Assembly: GCA_016098155.1 (NCBI GenBank)
Contig: JAAAJB010000170.1
Location: forward strand, 8,880-58,132
Origin: Actinomortierella ambigua
Lineage: Eukaryota > Mortierellomycota > Mortierellomycetes > Mortierellales > Mortierellaceae
DNA length: 49,253 bases
Direction: 5' to 3'
The position numbers were made by a program, and so were the translations under genes. Positions within the stretch are counted from its first letter, which is position 1; each line of letters begins with the position of its first letter. Below the pieces are notes generated by a model. It worked only from the letters and a program-made list of their open reading frames with translations, was not told the DNA's origin and made no database searches. Below are positions 12,201 to 23,316 of this stretch, one piece after another.

Positions 12201-13104
12201 TGCAGTCGGGAAGGGCGCGTGGACCTTGACCTGCAGCCGCAGGGCCTTGGCATCTACATCGCCGACCTCGATGCCTCCCTCGTGTGTGAAGAGAATGTTG
12301 TCGCCAAAGCGGTCCGAGTTGATGCAAATGTAATACTCTGTATCAGGGGGGTGAGGGACGAAGGGCTCGATCAGGAACGTCTTGACCACGCCAGCGACTC
12401 CATCCACCTATTGTTGTCGCCGCATGGTCAATGTCGAGAAGAGAAAATCACAGTGATATCGATAATAACAACAATAATAATACGAAGGGTAAGAGTAGGC
12501 TTTGATGGCTGCTAACCAAAGGAAGATTGTACTCCCCTCATTTTCAACCACAGCAGCAGTATTCGAAAACCGACAGCCTACACTCCCCCCACCCTCCCGA
12601 CAAATCGCGATGGTTTCCGGAGACGATCGTACTACAAGGGAGGGATGGGAAGATTACCCTTAAGTGTGTGTGTGATGGATGGCCAAATGCCGAGGGAAAA
12701 GAAAATAATTCACTTACGATAACCTCCTTGCCAGCACGTTCAGCAATCCAGTGACGGACCTCGGGCCAGGCTGCGTTCAACAGCAGCAGACCGGCCTTGC
12801 CACGGCGTTTGATCAGTTGATCAGGCTTTGCGACCAGCTTGCTGGTGAGTAGCCAGGGGTGGTTTTGCTCCAGCTGGTCGAGGAGTGTCTGAACATGGCT
12901 TTCAAAGGTTGAAGGGTCCTTGAGGAAGGCCGAGTCAACACCAAGGTGGGCAACACGGCCCGCGCCCTGCGTGAATTTGGAGGTGTGTGCTGCAACGGAG
13001 GCGGCGCTGCCAGCAGCGGTTGAGGTGGCTGGGACAGGGGCTCTCAGCAGCCAGTACGCGAGGAGCAACTTGCCATCGTACTCTCGAATTGCTTTCGCCG
13101 ACAT
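9237..13104 (-). CDS. ACLY: ATP-citrate lyase, single-chain (animal-type) form
   Basis: Cleaves cytosolic citrate with ATP and CoA to acetyl-CoA and oxaloacetate, supplying lipid synthesis and histone acetylation. Exon 1 is 13104..12718 and exon 2 is 12407..9237, joined in phase 0 across a 310-bp intron with a GTAAGT donor, giving 1185 residues. From the N-terminus it has an ATP-grasp/citrate-binding half (Tyr-Leu-Glu-Ile-Asn-Pro-Leu-Val near residue 238), a Ser/Thr-rich linker, and a CoA-ligase part. The phosphohistidine motif Phe-Gly-His-Ala-Gly-Ala has its His near residue 831 (codon at 10304..10302). A citrate-synthase-like C-terminal domain follows, with Gly-Ile-Gly-His-Lys-Ile-Lys-Ser. 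All catalytic landmarks are intact. Ascomycetes usually encode the two halves as separate subunits, so the fused form is informative about lineage. The low-complexity linker (roughly residues 480-560) is the most variable part. Confidence 0.97.
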
Positions 13105-15052
13105 TTTTCTGTAGACAGACAGGGGGGAAAAGGAGGTGGGGTGGGAAAGAGATAGCGAGAGAGAAAGAGAGCAAGCAAGAAAGGAAAGGTACCGGGTTAA
13201 CTCGAGAAATTGGATACAACAGATAACTTGGAGATAAAAGGGCTTGTGTTCCTGTCCCCCGTAAACCTATTTCGTATCGAGTCCCTGATCGCCAGTACAT
13301 TGTACACTTTGATCGTGTGCGCGTTCTTTGTATTGGTTTGGAAAGAGGACAACCATCTCCAACTTGTTCATAGACATCTGCAGCCCTGCATCTTTGTCAG
13401 CCGAGCCGACAGGACAGTGTGCAGGGTGGGGGCTGTTCTCTCCAGCCACAAAGGCCCAGTAACCATTCTAGAGGTGCAATACGACCAGCCAGGGCGAAGC
13501 GAGCTATGGTGGATGCCATGGGCTCTTTCTCTCTCTCTCTCTCTCTTGGCCTTTTTCCATGGGGTGGGTGTTTTTTGGTTCCTCTACCCCTAGGTCAGCT
13601 GCTCATAGCGTCCCACTGCGGGAATGTGTGTCAGGTGCAAATGCACGACATTGTTTCTCCCACGAATGTTCATTTCACGACAAAGGCACCTGGCCCAATG
13701 AGCAAAGAAAGAGTGTCAAGTGTACAACAATGGAGGGGTGAATGACAGAAGAGGACACAGAAGCGCGTCAATGAGATGGATGCTCACCTTGGATTGAAGG
13801 GGGGGGGAGGGGAAGAGGGTGGAAGCGAGAGAGAGGGAGAGAAGGGGAGTTGACGCGGAAAGTCGAACGGACAGACGGAACGCATTGGCTGCACATCAAA
13901 TCAATCAGTTGTCCCAAAAAGGAAATCTGCGTCACTCCAATTTTCATTCGGCTGTCTCCCGATCTGGCAAGCGAAAACTGCCACACATCCAAAATGGCGG
14001 GGGGGGGGGAAGTAGAGAAAGTGCAGGAGACTAGCCCTGTCTCTTGCAGATTGAAAGATTCAAAGAAAGATAGAAAAAAAAAAAAAAAAACTTTGTCTAT
14101 TCGTGGCTTGACACACGAGGTACTGGTACTGCCCAGATTGTCATTTCCCAGTGGCCATTGTAGTATTATTTTTATCATAACTTGTTCCACTTGCAGGTAT
14201 GCGCCACAGCACGCGGCAGGCAGTTGTTCCCTGCCAATTTTGCTTACCTCTCCTTTCCGCTGTTGGCTGCTCTCTCACAGGCTCTATTTTTTTTTTCCAG
14301 GTAGTCTACAATGGACTCAAGGTCAACCCGAGGCTAATTCCCCAGTTGTTTATTTGTTTTGACCGTTGAGTGGAAATTGGGTCCTGCCCCTTGCCCTGTA
14401 TATTGCCCCAGCAGTCCACCACAGTCAACTAGCCAACAGTTGGCCGCACACTGTTACCGACAAAACTTGACTAAACTCAGAGACCCCGAACACACATCAG
14501 AGTCCGCCACCACGGCATGTCCCCTCGTGCCCCTGTTCTGTCTAGTCTATTCTCGGGTTCGAAAAAAAAAAATGACTGTGAGACCACTCCGAAAAACGGA
14601 GCAACAGCTGCTGCTGTGCGCCTTCTGTCGGCGGTCAAGCTTTTTTTATCCACCCTTTGTCCCTGCAAACAAATGTACCCTGCGCGAACCTCTTATAAAG
14701 GCTGATCTTTGTACCTGAATCCTGGTATCTTTCAACCTTCTCCCAAGCTCACCCACGAACACGAACGCTCACTTTTTGTGCTTATTGCCCCCTGTCCCTA
14801 ACGTTCTTCCTTCTTTGCAGTCACCCTCCTCCATAAATACACCAGCATCCTCCTCCTCTTAACGTCGCTTCGCCAACTTGCCCCTTTCCTTCTTAACGTC
14901 TCTTTACACACTTTCCCCCTCTCCCCCCCCCCTCATTCAGATTACCATCTCGTATCACCTACAACTCTCGCATCACCTCTGTTCTCCACTTTCAGCCCCC
15001 ACACTATCATCACCATCATCGTCGTCATCATCACACACAACCCATACACAAC
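13105..15052. other. Divergent promoter region between ATP-citrate lyase and the GH16 gene
   Basis: About 1.9 kb with no gene called. It holds a CT repeat (13527-13546), G-runs (13799-13815 and 13998-14008), an A-run near 14073-14091 and a long pyrimidine-rich leader (14880-15050) ahead of the GH16 start. Open frames here lack protein-like features. Confidence 0.5.
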
Positions 15053-16682
15053 ATGCACAACTCAGCAAAGATAGCCCTTCTTTTGCTCTCGGCTGCACTA
15101 GCAACCGTCTCGGTAGATGCTCAGTCTTCTGCATCATCGTCCCGGCACATCAACACCGGCATGACAGCCGCCCCCGCAGCCTTCAACCTTGCAACCGCCG
15201 GCAAACCAGGTTGCGCAAACTCACCCACAGGCGGCAACTGTCCCGAGTCCGCCCCGTGCTGCTCGCACGCCGGCTACTGTGGCTCTGACGCCTTGTTCTG
15301 TGGTGAAACCTGCCAACCCGGAGGTTCGTTCGATCCCAAGGACTCGTGCTGGCCCCTGCCTATGTCAGTGAACCTCCACGACGAATTCAAAGACCCGAGC
15401 CGTTTGGTGGAGGCCCGCGACTATAACGGCTTCCCAGACTCGGCCGACTGGGTCGTCGATTACTCTTTGGCGAAGAAGCCCCATGCCGAGATCACAGCCG
15501 ATCAGAAGCTGGTTCTGAAATTGAACCGCCACGAGCCCCACCCTGACACTGGCGGCGGCATTGGTGCCACCGTCCACTCGTCTCGCTGGTTGCACTATGG
15601 CACTATCGAGGCCCGATTGAAGACGGCGGCCACCGGTCCGGGCACCGTCTCGTCCTTCATCTTGATCTCGTCCATCTCTGGTGACGAGATTGATTACGAG
15701 ATTGTCGGCAAGGACCCACTTGACGTGCAGACCAACTATTACTACCGTGTTCAGCCTGGTCGCCCCGTCGACTATACACGAAGTGACTCTCTGTATCAGG
15801 AAACCGACACTAGTGCCGATTACCATGACTACAAGATCGAGTGGACCCCGACAGAGATGAAGTGGAGCATCGATGGCAAGTTCGATAAAGAACACAGCCG
15901 CAATGTGACCAAAGCTGAAGCCGGTGGCTCGTTCCCCGACACCCCCATGCGTGTCGCTTTTGGACTCTGGGATGGCGGAAGCTTCCCCAATGAAGGTAAA
16001 TGTTCCCACCCTGTTCCTTTTTTTTTTTATATCTATTTATCTCTTGTACATATCTCTCTCTCTCTCCCTCCCTCTCTCTATTTGCTGGGTCACCCTAAAT
16101 TGCACAGCAATGTTCCGCACCCTGTTCCTTTTCGAGAGCACAGACACGTTCGGAGCAAAATAATTTTTGTGTGTTGCTCCCATGTTTTTTTTTTCTCCCC
16201 CTCCACCAATCCCCGCTCCCCATTTTTCTCTCTCCCTCTTCTTTTACCGGGGATTCGCCCAATGGAGATGTGATAATTTCGCTGCTCTCAAAAACACATG
16301 ATGTGTTTACTAATGCTCCTTTATTGATGTCTTCCTCTCCTTCTTACTTCCCAATTACAATATTCTAATCTTAGGCACCTCTGACTGGGCTGGCAAGAAC
16401 ACCTCGTACGCACCTAACAACGAGCGCGAATATATCATGTCTGTCGAATGGGTCAAGATCACCCCTTTGAACCCTGAGCCAGCCGGCGAGCCTTGGCCAG
16501 GCTCCAAGTACCTCAAGCGCATGGAGGAATCCGATGGTGGCAAGGGCGGCTCCGGTGGTAGCGGCGGTCCCCGTGTTGGTAGGGGTAAGTCGGGCGCCAC
16601 GGCCCTGACTTCTGCTTCTTCGCTCGCTACTGCCGTCTTCACTGCATCCTTGGCTGCTTTTGCATCGTTTGTGTTCGCTTAA
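15053..16682 (+). CDS. GH16 Crh-like chitin-glucan transglycosylase with CBM18, GPI-anchored
   Basis: Predicted to cross-link chitin to glucan in the wall, as Crh1/Utr2-type enzymes do. Exon 1 is 15053-15995, the intron 15996-16374 (379 bp) and exon 2 16375-16682, giving 416 residues. Residues 1-23 are a signal peptide. A hevein-type chitin-binding module with eight cysteines spans about residues 54-87 (Cys-Cys-Ser-His-Ala-Gly-Tyr-Cys-Gly-Ser). The GH16 domain follows, with the catalytic Asp-Glu-Ile-Asp-Tyr-Glu at residues 211-216 (Glu212 nucleophile and Glu216 acid/base by family analogy). The C-terminus has a Gly/Ser-rich stretch and a hydrophobic tail typical of GPI anchoring. The junction Asn-Glu-Gly/Thr-Ser-Asp-Trp-Ala-Gly restores the conserved family sequence, which supports the splice. 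Confidence 0.92.
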
Positions 16683-16964
16683 ACAAATTTATATAATCAC
16701 ATCTTCCCCCCCTAAAAAATAAATAACGAAAAAATGATACCAGGTTGTTTCTGTTCTTTTCTTCTTCGTCTTTCTTTTTTCTGTAAAAGTGAATTCTATA
16801 CAACTCGGACTCTTCCCGTAAACACCGATGGGGGAGGGGGATTGCGTCTCTGTGAAAAAAAAAAAAGAGGGGAAATGTAAACTAACTTGAAAAACGCCAA
16901 GAAAACTTTAAAAAGAGGCTCCATCCTTCAAGTTTAAAAACATTCTGGTTGCCTCTGTCCACCA

Positions 16965-19900
16965 TTACTTGTCTGATGATGCGGGAGGCCCGAGACCATC
17001 AAACGATGAGGGGTTGGGTGGCACAGGCGAGGAGCGGCTTTCGGGACGCGCGGCTGATAGAGGAGGCGAGAAGAATCCAGACGGCTGCTGACGATGCGCG
17101 TGAGGCTGAGAAGCCGTTAACCTTGGTGACAGCAACTCAAATGGCGTCGTAGAGCCCGATGCTGGCACTGGTTGCGAGAGCGAAAACCCAAAGCCGCTGC
17201 TGCCGCCAGGTTGAGCACTGTGACTCGATACCGAGGACTGCTGCTGCTGCTGCTGCTGCTGCTGTGAAACGCCTGTTGGGACAGATGTCATGAACAGCGG
17301 CGACAGCATGGCTGAAGGCTGCGCAGGCTCTGTCTCCATCGCCGAGTCTGAAGGACTATTCGGGACCTGGCTGACACGGCCCAGAGGCTGGTGGAGGTCC
17401 CTCGCTCCGTCCATGACACCCAAGCCCTTTCCAATATGGCCATCCTCGCCCTCGTCACCACCGTCGTCCTCGTCCACCTCATGCGCTGGGTCTTCTGAGA
17501 TGGGGCCCAATGAGGGGGCCATGCTCGACCGCCGATCGTGATGGCTCGACCCACTACTCTCATACCCACTCATGTCCTCCGAAGGCAAGTGAGGCTCCTC
17601 CTCTCCAAGATCCTTGGGCATCTTCTCAGTAAACATCACTCGGATCCGTGCTGATTCTTCGTCCTCGTCACCACGATCACCACCACTACCACTGCCGCCC
17701 TCCTTGTCGCTATGGCGGGAAGATGATGAAGAACAAGCCGATGTGGAACGCATAATGGGACTCTGCAACTGATGGATATCCTCCAGGTTCCCGGAATGTG
17801 GCTCTGTCGTGCCGATCGCAAATCCTTCACGAGGCACATGCATCGACCCAGCAGAAACTGGTGCTGCCATCGGCGACGTGCCAGGCCCGCCTGCTTCTGC
17901 CAATGCGACTGCTGCTGCAGGGTCGATGGTCAAACCAGTAGCAGCAGCAGCAGCAGCAGCAGCAGCGCTACCCTGTTGGATAGTGTCGGTGCTCGAATCG
18001 CTTTCTCCCTCGCCTTCGCTGTCCTCATCCATAGATTGATTACCCCAAACGTGGATGAACTGTCGTCGCCTCGACGACTCTTCGTCGGTTGACGAACCAG
18101 AGTTGCCCTCGGCATCGCCATGATCATCTACCTCTGGTCTTCCACGCTTGCGTCCCTTATTGAGTCGATCGTGGTACTCGACATCGTGCATCACCGCACC
18201 TTCAAAGAGGTATGTGTTGGGCTCAACCACCATACATTCGGCCCGACTGCCAGCACTCGCTCGTCCTCCGGGCAACTTTTCGTGCTCAAGTTCCCATCCG
18301 GATCGCCGGCACAGCTCCGCTACGATGGTGTCACAGTTGCCTAGCAACTGCACGTCAAAGTTCATGTGGATGATCGGCGTTCGGTTGATCAAGATCTGTG
18401 GCACGCGTGCTGGTAATTGAGCTGTTTTTTTTTAAAGAAATAACAACAAAAAAAGCGGATGAGAACTTGAAAGATCCAGTGGGCGGTAGGTTAAAGAGAC
18501 GGAGAGACACCGATTCCCTCTTCCTCCTCCTACCCTCTTTGACTATCGTATCTCCAATTCTCTAGTCGCCCGCCTCAAAGAAACTTACCCATGATATCGC
18601 TGACAGGCGCGACTTTGAGACTGCTTCCGATGACAATGAGAAGATCCACTTTATCCTTGTCGATCTCCAGTGAGTCATCAAATTGCCTCGGTAACCGCTC
18701 TCCAAAGAAGACAATGTCAGGCTTCATCAATGGCCGCTCCTCGTCATCATCATCGTCGTCGTCGTCGTCCGACGAATGATACCTTGACTTTGAAGACTTT
18801 TTCTTCTTCTTCTTCTTTTCCTGTTGCTTGGCTGCCGTGCACACTTTGCAATAGGCCACCTCTTGCTTGAAAATGGCATCCTTGATGTCATTACCATCGA
18901 CCTGGTGTCCACACCGAAGACAGCTTGCCGTTGCAAATGAGCCTAATGAGAGTCAAATGTGAAAAAGCGGGGGAGAGGGGAGGCTATTTTTATCAGAACG
19001 ATCTGGGGCATAATAATTCCGGGTACCCTCCCCCTATCCTGTTCGTCCTCTTACCGTGACACTGGAGCACATTCTTGATGCCAGCCTTCTGCTCGAGGGT
19101 ATCGATATTCTGCGTGTAGTTTCTGAGAAGCGTGCCTCGCTCCTCCAGTAACCTGATAAAGTAGTGCGAGGGTGATGGAGTAAAGTTGCTTGGGAAGATC
19201 TCGCGTGCAAACGAATAAAAAATTTCCGGTCGGTCTTTGAAGAACTCGAGGTCAAACATCTGTTGAGGATCGTCCAACTGGAACTCGGACAATCGCGAGT
19301 AGATGCCGTCCTCGGATCGAAAGTCGGGAATACCACAAGAGACGGACACACCTGCTCCTGTGAGAACCATAATGTTCTTTGACGTCTTGAGCAAATCAAC
19401 CACCTTTTCAATAGTGTGAACATTCTCCAGACGTCGACGTTGGCGTAGTGCTCTCGAAATCACGTATGGTATCGCCTCTTGCAGATCAACGACGGGAACC
19501 CGATTCCAGTTGACCTAAAAGAGAATTCATTCAGGGAAAGCACATTTTGAGCCTTTTGTGCTTTTTTTTTTTTTTTTTTTTGTAGAGTGTGGAGTAATAA
19601 AATCAACATATTCAATGATACTCAACCCAAAGACACGACTATACCTCGAGATGCGGATCGAATGCAAGGAAAAGCTTCTTGAGACTTACACTGTCATTGA
19701 ACACATAGTTCTCCATCATGTGTTGGATGCCTAGTCGTGCCACCAAAACAAGAGATTGGAATCGAAAACGTTAGTGTTTGTGCGCGTGCAACATGCCTTG
19801 ACAAACCCCCCCTTCCCCTCCCTTCCCGCCTCTTTCCCTTGACCCGTCTAAACAATAGAGAGAAGAGAGAGAGAGAGACAGCTCATACCATGCTCGCGCG

Positions 19901-21170
19901 CCTCTTCGATCAAAGCCAGAGCTTCTTCCTCAGGGTAGACGTCGAGGTTGTAAGGATCCTGGTCAATGTACAGTTCGCTGTAGTCTGCCGTGTCGGTATC
20001 CGAGTCTACATGAAGCTCGTTCGCGTCAAAGCTGTGATTGGCGAGATCGGTCTCACTCTCTGACTCGTCTTCTTTAGGCTCACCAATACCGCTTTCATAG
20101 TCGGCGTCGTCATCTTCGTTGTAGTCCAGCGATGTATCCAAGATGTGTTTCTCTGGCCGTCCATCGTCGTCCGAATTGCCTCCATGGCTGCTTCCACTGC
20201 CGGCGTTGCTGCTGCTGCTGCTGCTATTGATGTCGTTGCCCACTTGACTAGTTGTGGTCGTGTTAAAGTCATCGCCTGGTGTCGACATGTGACTATCCCT
20301 GGTTTGGTCAGGATCCTCCTCGTCCTCATCTACCACCACTACCTCCTCTGTCGTAGTCATCGCGATAGAAAGGTGTGAGTCTCCTCCTCCTCCGAGTGGC
20401 CGACCAGGGCTCTTCATCTCAACCGTGACAATGTCGGGGCTGGTCTGGCGGCTTCCTGGTCGGCTGGTAATCACGCCCATGGTTCGTTCCGCGGTAGGTG
20501 GTCGTTCGGAAGGGGTGCCCAGATTGAGTCGCTCAATGGAGGCATTGCCCGCGTCGAGGTTGGCGGTTGCATGCCGCGAGAACGACGGTGGAGGGGTCGA
20601 ACGGACTTCTTCCAGTGTCCTTGCACGTGCCAGGGTCGCCGTGACACCTCCAGGGGGCGACCTGCGTCGGTTGATGGCGGTATTGTTACTGATCCCGACG
20701 GTAGTGACAGGCATCAGAGGATCGAGCACCGGCGACGTCTGCGGGGGGCTGGTCGTGTCGTCCTTTGCGTGGTCTGGCGAACGGTATCCCGTGAGGCTGC
20801 CAGGAAGCAAGGGTGGAGAGGTCTTTGATTTTTTCAGAGGCGGGAAGGCACTGGCCTTGCCATCCTGCGACGGACGCAAGTCGTCGCCACCAATGCCACC
20901 AAAACCATGCGCGATATCGTCGTCATAGTCCTTGACCTCAGAGCGCTTCCGGTTGACTGGGGACTCTGGCCTGTCCACGACGCTTGCTGTAGCTGTCGCG
21001 GCTGTTTCTGCTGTCGAGACAGATAGGTTGGCGGAAGAGGGTATTGTTTGCGTCGCGGCTGGCTGTACTGAGGATATTTGGCCACCTGTGTTGGCGATGT
21101 GATTGGCGGCGGCGGCGGTGGTCAGAGGTGGCAGGCCTGCATTCGCGTTGGAATCACCAGGCTGTGACAT
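16965..21170 (-). CDS. SIR2: SIR2-family NAD-dependent protein deacetylase with long disordered flanks
   Basis: A sirtuin of the SIRT1/Hst type, expected to remove acetyl groups from histones or other proteins in the nucleus using NAD. Five exons: 21170..19889, 19730..19645, 19514..19055, 18942..18589 and 18409..16965. All junctions are in phase and the product is 1208 residues. Core landmarks: Gly-Ala-Gly-Val-Ser and Ile-Pro-Asp-Phe-Arg-Ser (from about residue 509), Gln-Asn-Ile-Asp-Thr-Leu-Glu, active-site His609 in Gln-Cys-His-Gly, two zinc-binding CxxC pairs (Cys-Leu-Arg-Cys and Cys-Lys-Val-Cys), Pro-Asp-Ile-Val-Phe-Phe-Gly-Glu, and Gly-Ser-Ser-Leu-Lys-Val. Between the second CxxC and Met-Lys-Pro-Asp there is an unusual Lys-rich then Asp-rich insert of about 37 residues. 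The roughly 430-residue N-terminal and 400-residue C-terminal extensions are Ser/Thr/acidic and probably disordered. The ATG at 21170 (Met-Ser-Gln-Pro-Gly) is preferred; a more upstream in-frame ATG (21482) would add non-conserved leader-like sequence. Confidence 0.93.
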
Positions 21171-22037
21171 GGCTTTGGCATGTACAACAGGGTAAAATAA
21201 GAAAAGTAGAGAGTGGAATCCCACAAGATGGCGTGCAGGATGCGCGGAATGAATCCAAGTGTTACAAGGGTAGTGGTAGTGGCGGTGGTGGTAGTAGTAG
21301 TTGGCGGTGGTGGTGGTGTCGTTTTTTTCTTGGAGCAAGGCAAGAACAGGCTGGGTGGGTAGGGGGGTGGTGGTGGGGGGGAGAGCGGGCCTTCTGCTGC
21401 AGCGTTCCCTCCAATGTCCCACAAAAAAAAAGGTGTGTGGCTTGGCTGGGAGCCATAGCGTCGGGAGGGGAAGATGTACCACCAGTCCAGACCACCACCA
21501 CCACCACCAACCAGCAAGCTTTGAACAAGGAGTGTGGGACCCATCCCTTCATCGTCAAGTAGAGATGAGGCAGCAGGCTCCCAGCTCCTTCTCCTTCTTT
21601 TCGCCCTTCATTCATGAGCAAACACGAATAATGTTTCAATCCTAGGACACCCAGCCTAGGAAGGAGGTCATACCATCCAGCGCACCGTCTTCCTCTTCTC
21701 ACTCTATTCTTTATTTATTTATTTACATGTTGATCTCTTCGGGATGACTATAGTGCTGAAAGTGGGTGGATCGAGCCTTGACAGTTCAACCAACTGCAGC
21801 ACGGCAACGGATCCCCACTGGGTCTGATCTGTTGTTTCTTATCCTGGGTTCCCAGAAGCTGTACAGTACATGCGTTCCAAAAGTCCTTCTGTGGCTTAGA
21901 CCACAGGGCTGAGTGATCCCTTACATGTAAACAGTGCTTTTTTTTTTTTCTACTTCTTCTTCTTCTTCTTCCTTCTCCTCTGTCTTCCTTCCTACCTCCT
22001 CTCCTCCCTTCCTTCGATCCGTCCTCATTCCCTCATC
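21171..22037. other. Divergent promoter region between SIR2 and TMA16
   Basis: Contains a GGT-rich stretch (21275-21380) and its CCA counterpart near 21490-21510, and a CTT-rich leader (about 21950-22020) ahead of the TMA16 start. No gene is seen. Confidence 0.5.
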
Positions 22038-22839
22038 ATGCCGAACAACAAGCGCCACACATTAAAGACCATCAAGAACAAAGAGACGATGCATCCTTCG
22101 TCTCGGCGTGCACAACAGGTCATGCGCGTCGTTCTGCGAAAGGATCGTTTGGAACAACGCCACAGGGAACGCGTCCACCTTAGCAATCCCATTGCAGAGC
22201 GTATCCTCTGGTTCCGCTATGCTGTATCCGATGAGATCGAATCGCTCACGCGACCCGAGATGCACCAGCTGATTGACGAGTATCTCGCCCGCAACAACGA
22301 GGAGCTCGAGCAACTGAAGGCCCTGCATCGCCCTGGCAAGGTGCGCCCCAAGGCTGCACGTGAAGACCTTTTGGCTGCCCTAATCGAAAGGGAGCACAAG
22401 GAATATGTGTCTGGCATTGGTAAGTCTTTGGCTCTTTTTTGTCTCTTTTTTTTTACAAAAAAAAACGAAGGGTGGATGTTTTATAGGATGATCCAACATG
22501 CTATTTAACCCAGCTCAATTCGATATTGCAATGAGAGTACATTTTTAATCTGAAAAACCAAACACCCAACACCCTTTCGTGGACTTTTTTTTTCTTCATT
22601 GTTGAATGTTTGTCAGTGTTTGTCTAACAACGTGTGTTTTCGTTTTTTCTTGACAACCTGCAGAGATTCCTGATTTTACGAGTCCGAAGAACGTGAAGCT
22701 TCTGCGTGCCTGGGAAGGCGACATGAACTCGGTCAAGCGCATCCGCATGATCAAGCTGATCGACCCCAAGCACATGAGCAAGATTGTTGCCCAGACCGCA
22801 GAGATGGTCGAGGCAAAGGACTCTACCATGAATGAGTGA
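22038..22839 (+). CDS. TMA16: TMA16-like ribosome-assembly factor
   Basis: 185 residues. Exon 1 is 22038-22419 and exon 2 is 22664-22839, joined in phase 1 across a 244-bp intron (GTAAGT...CTGCAG). It opens Met-Pro-Asn-Asn-Lys-Arg-His and then has a Lys/Arg-rich stretch with His-Pro-Ser-Ser-Arg-Arg-Ala, typical of this family. An Ala/Leu/Glu-rich helical region follows (Arg-Pro-Glu-Met-His-Gln-Leu-Ile-Asp-Glu-Tyr-Leu-Ala-Arg). The C-terminal part (Ile-Pro-Asp-Phe-Thr, then Trp-Glu-Gly-Asp) also fits. Family members bind late nuclear pre-60S particles in yeast and humans; the same role is inferred here. The length is close to the usual 180-200 residues. Confidence 0.85.
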
Positions 22840-23316
22840 AGAAACTGAGCAACAGCCCCTGGAACTGTTTGTTCGTTGCAATATACCCCCCCCCCTAACT
22901 CCTACTCCACTGTACCATAGAGCATCTACATCCCTATTCAACTGCATCCCTTCATATTCTGTACTTTTTAATGTAAATCACTGTTTTTCTTTCTCTCGCA
23001 TTTTATGTACTCTTGAGCCATGTGGTGTATTTCTTGATGAGCTTTTGTTGTTGTTGGTGGTCTTCGGAAACATGCTGCTTCTAGGGCTCGAGAGACTACA
23101 CAATGTTCGCGCCATATGGCCTAGTGGTCCAGATCCTCAGTCTGCCCTGAAAGCGCCATTGTAGCCCTTGCATCCAAATGGTGTTGTTTTTGACCACCCA
23201 TTTCCGACATATAAAAACGACACTCCTTTCACACCCAATTCTTCATCCCAAATCTTTCTCCCGATTACTCCCCAGCTTACTCTCCACCATTCGCTCCACT
23301 AACAACTCGATCAGAT
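22840..23316 (+). promoter_or_regulatory. Intergenic region with TATA box for the gene at 23317
   Basis: Holds the 3' end of TMA16 and the promoter of the next gene. TATAAAAA lies at 23210-23217, 100 bp before the ATG, followed by a CT-rich leader. No further gene is seen. Confidence 0.5.

Noticed and set aside
11370..12515. 381-codon plus-strand frame opposite ATP-citrate lyase
   Set aside because: Shadow of the GC-rich third positions of the lyase coding strand; the minus-strand enzyme is unambiguous.
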